From Simiduia sp. 21SJ11W-1 (GTDB taxonomy: Bacteria > Pseudomonadota > Gammaproteobacteria > Pseudomonadales > Cellvibrionaceae): DNA of 64,000 bases. Of the stretch, positions 8,969 to 17,947 are shown piece after piece. The stretch's first letter is position 1. Every line of letters begins with the position of its first letter. Under the pieces are notes generated by a model. It ran no database searches and was not told the DNA's origin. It worked only from the letters and a program-made list of their open reading frames with translations. The position numbers were made by a program, and so were the translations under genes. The stretch spans positions 3,193,501 to 3,257,500 of the forward strand of contig NZ_CP090959.1 of assembly GCF_024138675.1 (NCBI RefSeq). Direction: 5' to 3'.

Positions 8969-9388
8969 ATGCCCTTAGATGCCGAACGCTTTGTTGTAGC
9001 CCAGGCCGACATTTACCCAACCGCACTTGCCGAGCTGCGCGCCGGGCACAAGCGAAGCCATTGGATGTGGTTTATCTTCCCGCAGCTTGCAGGCCTAGGG
9101 CGCAGCCAAACCGCGCAACACTATGCCCTTGCCGATATACACGCAGCGCGCGCCTACCTCGCGCACCCACTGCTGGGGCCCAGGCTGCTCAGCTGTTGCG
9201 AGGCCCTGATGCCGCACACTGCGCCCATAGGCGCGATTCTTGGCCCGCCAGACGATCTTAAGCTTCGCTCTTGCCTCACCCTGTTTAACGCACTGCCCGG
9301 CCCCCACCCCCACTTCAGCCGATTGTTGACACGCTTTTACCAAAGTGTGCCCTGCCCAATGACGCAGGCGCTCCTGGCCACCCCCTGA
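8969..9388 (+). CDS. DUF1810 family protein
   Basis: The product is 139 residues and matches the DUF1810 pattern from start to end: ERFVVAQADIYPTALAELRAGHKRSHWMWFIFPQLAGLGRS, then YALADIHAARAYLAHPLLGPRL and ILGPPDDLKLRSCLTLF. Structures of the family are all-helical and the biochemical role is unknown. ATG 8969 is preceded by a strong AAGGAGG, which decides the start. It is monocistronic between the divergent J-domain gene and the AraC-type regulator. Confidence 0.88.
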   Translation: MPLDAERFVVAQADIYPTALAELRAGHKRSHWMWFIFPQLAGLGRSQTAQHYALADIHAARAYLAHPLLGPRLLSCCEALMPHTAPIGAILGPPDDLKLRSCLTLFNALPGPHPHFSRLLTRFYQSVPCPMTQALLATP

Positions 9389-9480
9389 AATGACCCGCGG
9401 GTTCTGCCCCTTTTGTGGCAGGAAAACACTCGCTACCATGTGACTCGAATCCAAACCCGCGTCACAAATTAGGAACAATT

Positions 9481-10467
9481 GTGCAATTTTCTAGTTATGG
9501 CAACTGGGTTAAACCCATCCCGCAACTGCTGCGTCGCTACGGTGCAGACGGCGACGCCCTGCTGACTGAACTCGGCATAGAGTGCCAACCAGACCAACGC
9601 ATACCCGTGGAAAAAACCGCCGCCGCCTGGCGCCGCGCGGCAGAAACCATCGGCGAGCCGGCCATCGGTTTGTTGGCAGCAGAGGCAGCCCAACCGGCCA
9701 GTTGGGGCGAGCTGGGCTTAGCGGTGATGTGTTCGGAAAGTTTGGCGCACGCCATTGCGCTGCTACTGAAATACCCCGCGTTTATCAGCGATTCCATTCA
9801 CATCAGCACCCACGTGCGAGGCGATGAATACGTTCTGGAAGTGGTGCCCGCCACACCTCAATTGCCCGGTGTGGAATCGCTGGAGTTTGGTATGGCCACG
9901 GGCTTTCAGTTATTGCGCGCAATTTTCCCCGGCAAACTTGCCTTGCGTTCGCTCGCGCTCACCCGCACAGACGAGACAGACCTCGCGCCCTATCGCGACT
10001 TTTATGGTTGCAGCAGTGTCACTACCAAAAGCCCCATTGCGCGCCAGGTGTACGCGCTGGCCGACATTCATCAACCCCTGCCCTTTGCCAATGAAACTCT
10101 GGTTCGCCATCACGAAGCGTTGCTGCAACAGCAGCTTGTGCGCAGCCAGCCCCAGGCGCCGGATCTCATTCGGCAAACCCTCAACGCCATTCGCTTACAA
10201 ATGGCCGCAGGCGACCTGGATCAAACTGTGATTGCCCGGCAGTTGAATATGTCGCCGCGCCATTTGCAACGCAAACTGAAAGCGCGCGAGCTGCGTTTTA
10301 CAGATTTGGTAGATCAGGTTCGGCGAGACCACGCGCTGAACTTACTGCGCGATGGCCAGCGCTCGCTCACCGAAATTGCGCACCTGTTGGGATTTTCTGA
10401 TCACAGTAATTTTACCCGTGCTTTCAAGCGCTGGTTTGGCAAACCGCCTACTCAATATTTGTCGTAA
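9481..10467 (+). CDS. AraC family regulator with N-terminal arabinose-binding-like domain
   Basis: The protein has about 328 residues and starts at GTG 9481, five bases after AGGAA. Residues 20-200 resemble the Arabinose_bd-type sensor seen in OruR/ArgR-like regulators (YGADGDALLTELGI, ASWGELGLAVMCSESLAHAIALLLKY). The last 100 residues hold two helix-turn-helix motifs (TVIARQLNMSPRHLQRKL and SLTEIAHLLGFSDHSNFTRAFKRWFG) ending PPTQYLS. The RND efflux operon starts 132 bp downstream on the same strand, so control of that operon is a reasonable but untested inference. Confidence 0.92.
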   Translation: MQFSSYGNWVKPIPQLLRRYGADGDALLTELGIECQPDQRIPVEKTAAAWRRAAETIGEPAIGLLAAEAAQPASWGELGLAVMCSESLAHAIALLLKYPAFISDSIHISTHVRGDEYVLEVVPATPQLPGVESLEFGMATGFQLLRAIFPGKLALRSLALTRTDETDLAPYRDFYGCSSVTTKSPIARQVYALADIHQPLPFANETLVRHHEALLQQQLVRSQPQAPDLIRQTLNAIRLQMAAGDLDQTVIARQLNMSPRHLQRKLKARELRFTDLVDQVRRDHALNLLRDGQRSLTEIAHLLGFSDHSNFTRAFKRWFGKPPTQYLS

Positions 10468-10599
10468 TCAGCGGCTGTTATCGGCTATACATTGCGACGC
10501 AGCAGCGCCTGCATGTGTAGAGCACCCGCGCCCTTGTGCTAACCTCAAATCACTCAAGCCCACCTGCCAATCACACCACAACACAGCCAGGAGCCCGCT

Positions 10600-11646
10600 A
10601 TGCGCCGTGCCATTTTGCTAGTTTCAGTGTTCACCGTATTAAGTTGCTCAAAGGCGCCGCAGCCTGCAGCGCCGGTGGTGCAACCTGCCAAAGTGATCAC
10701 CGTGCAAAGCCCCAGCGCCATCAACCGCGAACTGCCTGGTGTAGTGCGGGCTTCCCAGCGGGTAGATCTGGCGTTTCAGGTACCCGGGCGATTGGTGCAA
10801 TTTAATCTGAAAGAAGGCCAAATGGTGCGCGCAGGCCAAGTGCTCGCCAAACTTGATGCGGCCGACTACCAAAGCAACGTGGACGCTGCCCGCGCAGATC
10901 GCGATCAGGCCAAAGCCAACTACGACCGCGCACAGGAGTTGATTGCCAAAGATTTCATTTCAAAAATGGATTTCGACAAACTGAAAGCCGGCTTTGAAAT
11001 TGCCAACTCAAACCTTGATCGCGCTGAAAAAGCCTTGAACGACACCCACCTGGTGGCACCCTTTACCGGCGTAGTTGCCAGAAAGTACGTAGATAACTAC
11101 GCAGAGGTACAGGCCAAGCAACCCATTTTAAGCCTGCAAGATAAAGACAACCTGGAAATTGTGGTAAATATTTCCGAGTCTATTCTGGCGCGCTCAAGCC
11201 AGCCGCAGGCCATAGAAATCAGCGCACATTTTGATGCACTGCCCGGCAAAGAATTCCCGCTGTTTGTTAAGGAGTTCACCACCGAGGCAGACCCACAAAC
11301 CCAAACCTTCAAATATGTGTTGGGCATTAACGGGCGCGGCGATGCCAACCTGCTACCCGGCATGACCGCCAGCGTGCGCGCAAAGAAACCGGCCGCAGCC
11401 TCTGGCAACCTGCTGACGATTCCTTTGCAGGCCGTGACCCTGGGTCCAAACAAAAGCCATGTGGTGTGGCGGCTTGATGAACAAAACCGCGTGCATCGCC
11501 AGGCGGTGATTCTTGGCGACCCGGTGGGCAGCAAAAGCATCACGTTGCTGAACGGCTTAAAAGCGGGAGACGTGATTGTGATAGCGGGGCTCGGCGCACT
11601 GACCGAGGGGCTTGAGGTTAAGCCTGTCACCGAGGTGCGCTACTGA
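10600..11646 (+). CDS. RND efflux periplasmic adaptor lipoprotein (MFP subunit)
   Basis: The protein has 348 residues with a lipoprotein signal (VFTVLSC, lipid-bearing Cys near residue 17). It follows the HlyD/AcrA adaptor order: a barrel-sandwich half (GRLVQFNLKEGQMVRAGQVLAKLDAADY), an alpha-hairpin (RADRDQAKANYDRAQELI), the second barrel-sandwich half (LVAPFTGVVARKYVDNYAEV) and a beta-barrel plus membrane-proximal domain. It links the inner-membrane RND pump to an outer-membrane channel, but no TolC-type gene is adjacent. AGGAG precedes the ATG. Its TGA overlaps the pump gene's ATG by one base (TGATG), so the two are translationally coupled. Confidence 0.94.
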   Translation: MRRAILLVSVFTVLSCSKAPQPAAPVVQPAKVITVQSPSAINRELPGVVRASQRVDLAFQVPGRLVQFNLKEGQMVRAGQVLAKLDAADYQSNVDAARADRDQAKANYDRAQELIAKDFISKMDFDKLKAGFEIANSNLDRAEKALNDTHLVAPFTGVVARKYVDNYAEVQAKQPILSLQDKDNLEIVVNISESILARSSQPQAIEISAHFDALPGKEFPLFVKEFTTEADPQTQTFKYVLGINGRGDANLLPGMTASVRAKKPAAASGNLLTIPLQAVTLGPNKSHVVWRLDEQNRVHRQAVILGDPVGSKSITLLNGLKAGDVIVIAGLGALTEGLEVKPVTEVRY

Positions 11647-14600
11647 TGAACATTGCCGAGTGGTCTATTAAAAACAGCACCATCACCTGGGTGATGATGG
11701 CCATACTGCTGGTGGTGGGCATGCTCGCCTTCAACAAACTGAGCCGCCTTGAAGACCCGGAGTTCACCATTAAAGAGGCCATGATTATCACCCCCTACCC
11801 GGGCGCGAGCGCCGCCGAGGTAGAAGTTGAGGTGAGCGATTTAATTGAGCGCGCAGCACAACAGCTTGGCCAGCTGTATTTTGTGGAATCCCACTCCTAC
11901 CGCAATAAATCCATTGTTAAAGTAAAAATTAAAGACCAGTACGACAAACAAAGCCTGCCACAGGTGTGGGACGAGCTGCGCCGAAAAATTCACGACGTGC
12001 AGCAACAATTGCCACCCGGCGCCGGGCCATCGCTCATCAACGACGACTTCGGCGATGTGTACGGAGTGTACCTTGCGCTTACCGGCGATGGTTACAGCCA
12101 GAAAGATCTCTTTGAGTTTGCAAAGTTTTTACGCCGCGAACTACTGCTGGTGCAAGATATTAAAAAAATCACCTTTTTCGGTGCACCCCAAGAGGTGATT
12201 TACGTTGAAATGGAGCGCGACAAAATGTCGGCGCTGGGCATTGCACCTGAAGATATTTACCGCGCACTGGGCGCCAAAAACACTGCCGAAGCCGCAGGCT
12301 ACATGACCGTCGGCGAGCGCCGGCTGGCGCTGAACCCCACGGGCGAATTTACCTCGGAACAACAATTTGCCAACTTGCTGGTCAATAGCCGGTCACAAAA
12401 CCACAAGCCGGTGGCCCTGGGCGATGTAGCGACCATCGAGCGCGGCCTGCAAGACCCACCCACTAACTTGCTGCGCTTTAATGGCGAACCGGCCATTGGG
12501 CTTGCTATTTCCACAGCCCACGGCGGCAACGTGGTTACCATGGGCGAAGGCCTCTACGCCAAGGTGGATGAACTAAAGAGCCAGATACCCATTGGCATGC
12601 AAATGAACGTGGTATCTATGCAATCAGACAGTGTCACCCAAGCCATTGATAACTTCTTGGTGAGTTTGATTCAAGCGGTGGTGATTGTGATAGTGGTGCT
12701 GCTGTTTTTCATGGGGCTGCGCAGCGGGCTCATTATTGGCACGGTACTGGCAGTCACCATTACCGGCACATTTATTTTCATGAGCCTGCTGGACATCACC
12801 CTTGAGCGCATTTCGCTCGGCGCGCTGATTATCGCGCTGGGCATGCTGGTTGACAACGCCATTGTGGTGACCGATGGCATGCGCGTGCGCATGCAACAAG
12901 GTGAAGATGCATTGGTGGCCGCGCGCAAAGTGGTAAACCAAACTGCCCTGCCACTGCTGGGGGCCACGGCCGTGGCAATTGCCGCCTTCGCCGCCATCGG
13001 CACCTCTAAAGATGCCACCGGCGAATACACCCGCTCGCTTTTTAGCGTGATATTTATATCGCTTGCCATGAGCTGGTTTACCGCTGTAACCATCACGCCC
13101 TTGTTGTGCCAGCGATTTTTGCCTCGCACGGCACAAGGCCGTGCCGATGAGCCCTACCAGAGTAACCTTTACGTGCGCTATCGCGCGTTTTTAACCGCCG
13201 CCATTGAAAAACGCGCGTTAACCCTGGGCGTAACTGCCGTGGTATTTTGCTGCGCACTGGCGGGCTTTGGCTTTGTAAAACAAAGCTTCTTCCCCGATTC
13301 CACCCGCCCGCAACTCATGGTGGATGTGTGGTACCCAGAGGGCACGCACATATTGGAAGTCGATAGAAAAATCAGCGCCTTCAGCCAGGCGCTGCAAAAA
13401 TACCAAGGTGTCACTCACGTTACCACCCAAATTGGCGGGCGCTCGCCGCGCTTTTTACTTACCTACCAACCCGAGTTGCCCAACGAGCATTTCGGCCGCC
13501 TGCTGGTAGATGTGAGCGACTACCGTTTACTCAACAGCCTGAGCCAAACCCTGCAGCAGGATCTGGAACATCTGCAACCGGAAGCTCAAGTGAATGTCAG
13601 GCAGTTTGTGTTGGGCCCGGCCACCGGCGGAAAAATCCAGCTGCGTATTTCGGGGCCCGATCATGACACCCTGCGCGCACTTGGCGAGCGGGTAATGACA
13701 GTGTTGCGCGCACACCCGAATGTAAAAGGCATTCGCAACGAATGGGGGGAGCCAGTACAGGTATTGCGGCCGGTTATCTCAGACACCTTGGCCGGCCAAC
13801 TGGGCGTTACCCGGCCAGACATAGCACGCGCCACGGCCCACGCTGTTGAAGGCGTGCGCGCAGGTGTTTACCGCGAGCGCGATGAGCTGTTGCCCATTAT
13901 CGCCAGAGCCCCCGAAGCCGAGCGCCGCAGCCTGGAAAATCTGGATCAGGTGCCATTGTGGAGCCCCATTGCCGGGCGCATGGTGCCGCTCGGCCAGGCG
14001 GTTACCCAGTTTGAGCTGGATTTTGAGAACCCGCACATTGGCCGTATGGATCGCGTGAGCATGCTGCGTATTCATTTCGATCAGCGCAGCGGATTGTCTT
14101 CGGAGTTGCTGGCAGAAGTGAAAGCGGAAATAGAACAGGCCGTGGGGGTAGACTTGCACCAGTATTTACAAAAGCCCGCGTCCGAAAAAATCGCGCACAC
14201 CGCACACACCCTGCCCATCAAATACCGTGACCGGCTGCCACTGAAAGACATGCCCGGCTACTTTGTGGCCTGGGGCGGTGAAAACGAAGACTCCGTGAAA
14301 GGCGCCTCGGCCATTGTGGGTGCTATCCCGATGTTTTTTGGTTTGATGGTGTTCATTGTCATTTGCCTGTTTAACTCACTGCGTAAAACAGCGGTTATCT
14401 GGCTGGTGGTACCTTTGGCAATTGTCGGCGTAACCCTGGGCCTTTTGTTATTTCAACAGCCCTTTGGTTTTATGGCGCTTCTGGGCTTTATGAGCCTTGC
14501 AGGCATGTTGATTAAAAACGCCATTGTGTTGGTAGATCAAATAGACGAAGAATTAAAAAGCGGCATGAATGGCGTAGATGCAGTGGTGGCCTCGGGCGTT

Positions 14601-14798
14601 AGCCGGTTAATCCCCGTGGCCATGGCGGCGGCCACCACCATTCTGGGTATGGTGCCACTACTTACCGATGCGTTTTTTGTGTCTATGGCGGTCACCATCA
14701 TGTTCGGCCTGGGTTTTGCCACGGTGCTTACACTGGTGGTTGTGCCGGTACTTTATGCCACACTGTTTGGCTTTAAAGCTGCACCAAACAATGCCTGA
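11646..14798 (+). CDS. RND family efflux pump, inner-membrane permease
   Basis: The protein has 1050 residues, the usual length for an HAE1/AcrB-like RND pump. It has a first membrane helix near residues 12-30, a periplasmic loop (EDPEFTIKEAMIITPYPGASAAEVE), helices TM2-TM6 with the family block GALIIALGMLVDNAIVVTDGM, a second periplasmic loop and helices TM8-TM12 containing GFMSLAGMLIKNAIVLVDQIDEE. The D of the LVDNAIVVTD segment in TM4 is consistent with the proton-relay aspartate. The closest style is the VexF/MexF-like 'efflux RND transporter permease' group rather than heavy-metal CusA. The substrate is unknown. It is the last gene of a two-gene operon ending at a strong terminator. Confidence 0.95.
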   Translation: MNIAEWSIKNSTITWVMMAILLVVGMLAFNKLSRLEDPEFTIKEAMIITPYPGASAAEVEVEVSDLIERAAQQLGQLYFVESHSYRNKSIVKVKIKDQYDKQSLPQVWDELRRKIHDVQQQLPPGAGPSLINDDFGDVYGVYLALTGDGYSQKDLFEFAKFLRRELLLVQDIKKITFFGAPQEVIYVEMERDKMSALGIAPEDIYRALGAKNTAEAAGYMTVGERRLALNPTGEFTSEQQFANLLVNSRSQNHKPVALGDVATIERGLQDPPTNLLRFNGEPAIGLAISTAHGGNVVTMGEGLYAKVDELKSQIPIGMQMNVVSMQSDSVTQAIDNFLVSLIQAVVIVIVVLLFFMGLRSGLIIGTVLAVTITGTFIFMSLLDITLERISLGALIIALGMLVDNAIVVTDGMRVRMQQGEDALVAARKVVNQTALPLLGATAVAIAAFAAIGTSKDATGEYTRSLFSVIFISLAMSWFTAVTITPLLCQRFLPRTAQGRADEPYQSNLYVRYRAFLTAAIEKRALTLGVTAVVFCCALAGFGFVKQSFFPDSTRPQLMVDVWYPEGTHILEVDRKISAFSQALQKYQGVTHVTTQIGGRSPRFLLTYQPELPNEHFGRLLVDVSDYRLLNSLSQTLQQDLEHLQPEAQVNVRQFVLGPATGGKIQLRISGPDHDTLRALGERVMTVLRAHPNVKGIRNEWGEPVQVLRPVISDTLAGQLGVTRPDIARATAHAVEGVRAGVYRERDELLPIIARAPEAERRSLENLDQVPLWSPIAGRMVPLGQAVTQFELDFENPHIGRMDRVSMLRIHFDQRSGLSSELLAEVKAEIEQAVGVDLHQYLQKPASEKIAHTAHTLPIKYRDRLPLKDMPGYFVAWGGENEDSVKGASAIVGAIPMFFGLMVFIVICLFNSLRKTAVIWLVVPLAIVGVTLGLLLFQQPFGFMALLGFMSLAGMLIKNAIVLVDQIDEELKSGMNGVDAVVASGVSRLIPVAMAAATTILGMVPLLTDAFFVSMAVTIMFGLGFATVLTLVVVPVLYATLFGFKAAPNNA

Positions 14799-14928
14799 GT
14801 ACAATAAAGAGCAATGGCACGCCACCGGTGCGCCATTGTTTGAAGCCCTATATCAGTTAGGTGTTTCCAACACCTGTAACCAAATGCATCTAACCGCAGG
14901 CAAGGCATCAACGCTTGCCAAACAGCAC

Positions 14929-14976
14929 ACAAAAATAAACCCGGTATGGCTTTCAGGCCACCGGGTTTATTTTTGT
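14929..14976. terminator. Bidirectional terminator between the RND operon and the M48 gene
   Basis: A perfect 16-bp inverted repeat (ACAAAAATAAACCCGG and its complement at 14961-14976) is extended inside by TGGC/GCCA. It gives a GC stem with T-rich flanks on both strands, suited to stop transcription of both convergent genes. Confidence 0.92.
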
Positions 14977-15042
14977 GATCAGGCGTTATGATCAGAGCCT
15001 TATAAGCGCCAGGCCTTGGGCCACAGCGCGGGATAAAGCCCC

Positions 15043-15855
15043 TTACTTAACAATAGTGACGGGGTAAACCGCAGATTTTTTGCCCTTGGGGTTTAGCGCC
15101 TGCATCTCAGGCACCATTTTGGTCAGGCTTTTTTCACGATTGCCCGGCGCCGGGTGAGTACTTAAAAACTCCGGGCCGCCACTGCCACCCACCTTGGCCA
15201 TTTTGCGCCACAGGCTGGCCGCTGCCGCCGGGTCATAGCCCGCGCGGGTGGCAAGCTCCATACCCAACCTGTCTGCTTCCAGCTCTGCAGTGCGGCTATT
15301 GGGCAGCTCCAGCGCCAGCTTGGCGGCCAATGCAGCACCCGTCAGCGTTAATGCATTGTTATCAGTGGCCGCGCCCGCTGCCACCACGCCCAGGTTAATG
15401 GCCATGGCGCGCGACATCCGCTCGGCGGTGTGATTGGCCACCGCGTGGGAGATTTCGTGGCCCATAATTTGTGCCAGTTCGTCATCGGTTAAATCCAGCT
15501 TGCTGATAATGCCCGTGTAAATGGCCATGCGCCCGCCGGCCATACACCAGGCGTTAATGGTTTCCATATCGTCAATGATGGCCACACTCCACTCCCAATC
15601 GCGGGTATTGGGGTAGGCTGCTACCGCCTCTGTAACCAAGCGCCCGGTAATGGTTTGCACCCGCTCAACGGTGGTTCGATCAGATACCAGTTTGTTTTTC
15701 TTGTCGAGCTCGGCCACTGTGCCAAGGTAGGCTTTTTTGGATTCGACAATGGCCGCCTCAGGCGAGATCAGCATCAATTGCGAACGGCCCGTGGGGCTGG
15801 TGGTACAGGCGCTGATGAGCGCTGCAAACAGTGCAAGTAATAGAGTATTTTTCAT
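15043..15855 (-). CDS. M48 family zinc metalloprotease, lipoprotein
   Basis: The protein has 270 residues with a lipobox ISAC (lipidated Cys17), so it is probably anchored to the outer membrane facing the periplasm. The zinc motif HEISH is at 133-137, and the third ligand is the glutamate in ELEADRLG near residue 193. The order matches the Oma1/LoiP-type peptidase M48 group, which degrades misfolded envelope proteins. The C-terminal block FLSTHPAPGNREKSLTKMVPEM is typical of family members. It is the last gene of a possible UDG-RDD-M48 run on the minus strand, with a gap of 38 bp after the RDD gene. Confidence 0.93.
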   Translation of the reverse strand: MKNTLLLALFAALISACTTSPTGRSQLMLISPEAAIVESKKAYLGTVAELDKKNKLVSDRTTVERVQTITGRLVTEAVAAYPNTRDWEWSVAIIDDMETINAWCMAGGRMAIYTGIISKLDLTDDELAQIMGHEISHAVANHTAERMSRAMAINLGVVAAGAATDNNALTLTGAALAAKLALELPNSRTAELEADRLGMELATRAGYDPAAAASLWRKMAKVGGSGGPEFLSTHPAPGNREKSLTKMVPEMQALNPKGKKSAVYPVTIVK

Positions 15856-15893
15856 GGCGGGCAGGGTTTCCTTATTCCTGAGAAAGTGTTTGA

Positions 15894-16439
15894 TTATAAA
15901 GCATTGCGTTCAGCGCGCCGGTAAATCACGAGCGATCCGGCCATCATGTCGTGGAAGCCTTGTTTGCGGGCATCTATACCCACCCAGATAAACCCCAGGC
16001 AACCCACAAGGCTCGAAACAAAATAGCCCAGGTAGCGCACCATAGATTGCTTCACACTTAATGGCCCGAGGGTTTGGGCATCTACCACTTGCAGCCCCAG
16101 CAACAGCTTGCCCGGTGTGCCCAGGTACTTCACCCAAAAATAGGCGTAGAGCACCAGTAAAATGCTGTACTCGGCCAGCATTTGCATCAGGATCATCCGC
16201 AATTGGGCAAGCCACTCGCGGGCCTGCTCGGGGCTGGGCAGCCCACCCGCGAGTTCCAGGTCAAATTGCCAGTGGCTGGTGCCGAACGCAAAAAAAAGCG
16301 GCACAGAAACAAACAGCAATACACACACAGAATCGATCACAAAGGTGGCAAAGCGCACCCAGAAACCGGCGTAACGCACCTCAGGGGCCTGGGCGTCGGG
16401 GCCTTGGCAATGGGCGGGCAAATCGAGTTCTAATTTCAC
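15894..16439 (-). CDS. RDD family membrane protein
   Basis: The product has about 181 residues. It contains the RDD pattern: YAGFWVRFATFVIDSV (Arg in helix 1, Asp after it) and later LGTPGKLLLGLQVVDAQT plus KQGFHDMMAGSLVIYR. Three or four membrane helices are visible. RDD proteins are poorly characterised and some are Na+/H+ antiporter-like. I place the start at GTG 16439 because it overlaps the upstream gene's TGA in a GTGA arrangement, which implies coupled translation; a longer start further upstream would lie inside that gene. Confidence 0.85.
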   Translation of the reverse strand: MKLELDLPAHCQGPDAQAPEVRYAGFWVRFATFVIDSVCVLLFVSVPLFFAFGTSHWQFDLELAGGLPSPEQAREWLAQLRMILMQMLAEYSILLVLYAYFWVKYLGTPGKLLLGLQVVDAQTLGPLSVKQSMVRYLGYFVSSLVGCLGFIWVGIDARKQGFHDMMAGSLVIYRRAERNAL

Positions 16440-17047
16440 AGATGGCGCTCCAGCAACAATCGCACGCGGCACTGTAACGCCGGAACCACCTCTTTTTCAA
16501 ACCAGGCGTTGCGGGCAAGCCAGCGGTTGTTGCGCGGGCTGGGGTGGGGCAACGGCAAAAGCGCAGGCCAATAGGTTTGCCAGCGCGCAACCGCCCCGGT
16601 GACGGTGCAGCCTTCACCCAAGTGCCATTGCTGGGCGTAGCGGCCAATCACCAGCGTAAGCGCGAGCTTTTCGTGGTGCGCGAGCAGCCTGGCCCGCCAA
16701 TGCTCGGCACACTCGCGCCGTGGCGGCAGATCGCCCGTGGCACCGGTGCCAGGAAAGCAAAAGCCCATGGGCAGAATACTGAACGCGCGCGGGTTGTAAA
16801 ATTGCTCTCGGCCTACCCCAAGCCATGCGCGCAGCCGCTCGCCACTGGCATCATCAAAGGCTTTACCTGCTGCACGCGCCACGCGCCCGGGCGCCTGGCC
16901 GGCAATCAGTATGGGAGCCTGCCAGCCCAGCTGCACAATGGGCCTGGGGGCATCGGGCAGTTGGCCGGCGCACAGTTGGCAGCTGTGCACCTCATCGCTG
17001 AGGGTGCTCAACGCAACCTTATCTAAACAAGATTCATCATCGCTCAT
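16436..17047 (-). CDS. Uracil-DNA glycosylase superfamily protein
   Basis: The protein has 203 residues. GQAPGRVARAAGKAFDDASG near residue 50 is the water-activating/uracil-binding loop region, and LPLPHPSPRNNRW near residue 175 is the DNA-minor-groove HPSP loop of the superfamily. A cysteine pair near the N terminus (CQLCAG) resembles one of the cysteine clusters found in Fe-S family members. The fold assignment is safe. Whether it excises uracil is uncertain, because the family contains several 'uracil-DNA glycosylase family protein' members with untested activity. It overlaps the RDD gene by four bases. Confidence 0.85.
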   Translation of the reverse strand: MSDDESCLDKVALSTLSDEVHSCQLCAGQLPDAPRPIVQLGWQAPILIAGQAPGRVARAAGKAFDDASGERLRAWLGVGREQFYNPRAFSILPMGFCFPGTGATGDLPPRRECAEHWRARLLAHHEKLALTLVIGRYAQQWHLGEGCTVTGAVARWQTYWPALLPLPHPSPRNNRWLARNAWFEKEVVPALQCRVRLLLERHL

Positions 17048-17193
17048 GGCGCGGCCTGGCTTGGGTATCTGCTATGGTCTAGGGTATGCACGCCGTCCAA
17101 AACTCCCCGGTCACACATAATTGAAGGTGGAGCCATCCATCACCGGGGCCACACCGTATACGGGCCTTCTTTTGGCGCAACAAGGATGCATTT

Positions 17194-17883
17194 GTGATTA
17201 CCTTACACCACCTCAACAATTCACGCTCCCAGCGTGTGCTTTGGCTACTGGAAGAGCTGGGCACACCCTATCAAATTGAATGCCACCAGCGCGATGCAAC
17301 CACCCAGCTTGCACCTGCCAGCCTCAAGGCGGTGCACCCCCTTGGCAAGAGCCCGGTGATTGTGGATAGCGATCACGCGCTCACACTGGCCGAAAGTGGC
17401 GCCATTATTGAGTACCTGATTAGCCGGTATGGCGATTACAACTGGGCGGTGGATGAATCGGCTGCTGAATATTGGCAATACCGCTTCTGGTTACACTTCA
17501 GCGAAGGCTCGGTAATGCCGCCGCTGGTAATGCGGTTGGTGATGAACCGCATAAAAACCGCACCCATGCCGTTTTTTGTAAAACCCATTGCACGCAATAT
17601 TGCCACTAAAGTGCTGAATAATTTTGTTGAACCCAACATTCGTTCACAACTGGCGTTTATCGAGCAGCACCTGCAGGCGCACACCTGGTTTTGCGGTGCG
17701 CGTATTACCGGGGCCGACATCCAAATGAGCTTCCCACTGGAAGCGCAGGTTAGCAACGGCCTGGATGCGAATGAATTCCCCGCCATTCACCGCTTTGTAC
17801 ACCAGTGCCAAGCGCGCCCTGCCTATCAGGCGGCCCTTCAAAAGGCCCCGGGCTATGCCTATGTGTGTGCACCAACGCCTTAG
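17194..17883 (+). CDS. Glutathione S-transferase
   Basis: The protein has 229 residues in two domains. The N-terminal thioredoxin-like half (ITLHHLNNSRSQRVLWLLEELGTPYQIE) contains the S/N-R-x-Q-R-V active-site start and the glutathione-binding HPLGKSPVIVDSDHALTLAESGAIIEYL. The C-terminal half is all-helical, with ITGADIQMSFPLE carrying the N-capping motif. It resembles the 'GST3-like' cytosolic class. The GTG start at 17194 is preceded by AAGGA. It is a single gene, divergent from the UDG gene and followed by the histidine kinase. Confidence 0.92.
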   Translation: MITLHHLNNSRSQRVLWLLEELGTPYQIECHQRDATTQLAPASLKAVHPLGKSPVIVDSDHALTLAESGAIIEYLISRYGDYNWAVDESAAEYWQYRFWLHFSEGSVMPPLVMRLVMNRIKTAPMPFFVKPIARNIATKVLNNFVEPNIRSQLAFIEQHLQAHTWFCGARITGADIQMSFPLEAQVSNGLDANEFPAIHRFVHQCQARPAYQAALQKAPGYAYVCAPTP

Positions 17884-17947
17884 GCACTGAGCAAGCGGGG
17901 CTCGCCAAAGCAACTATACTGAAGGGGAACCTCGCCGGGCATTGTGC

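Noticed and set aside
12624-13136. 170-codon His/Gln-rich frame antisense to the RND pump
   Set aside because: It lies wholly within the opposite strand of an unambiguous gene and has low-complexity composition.
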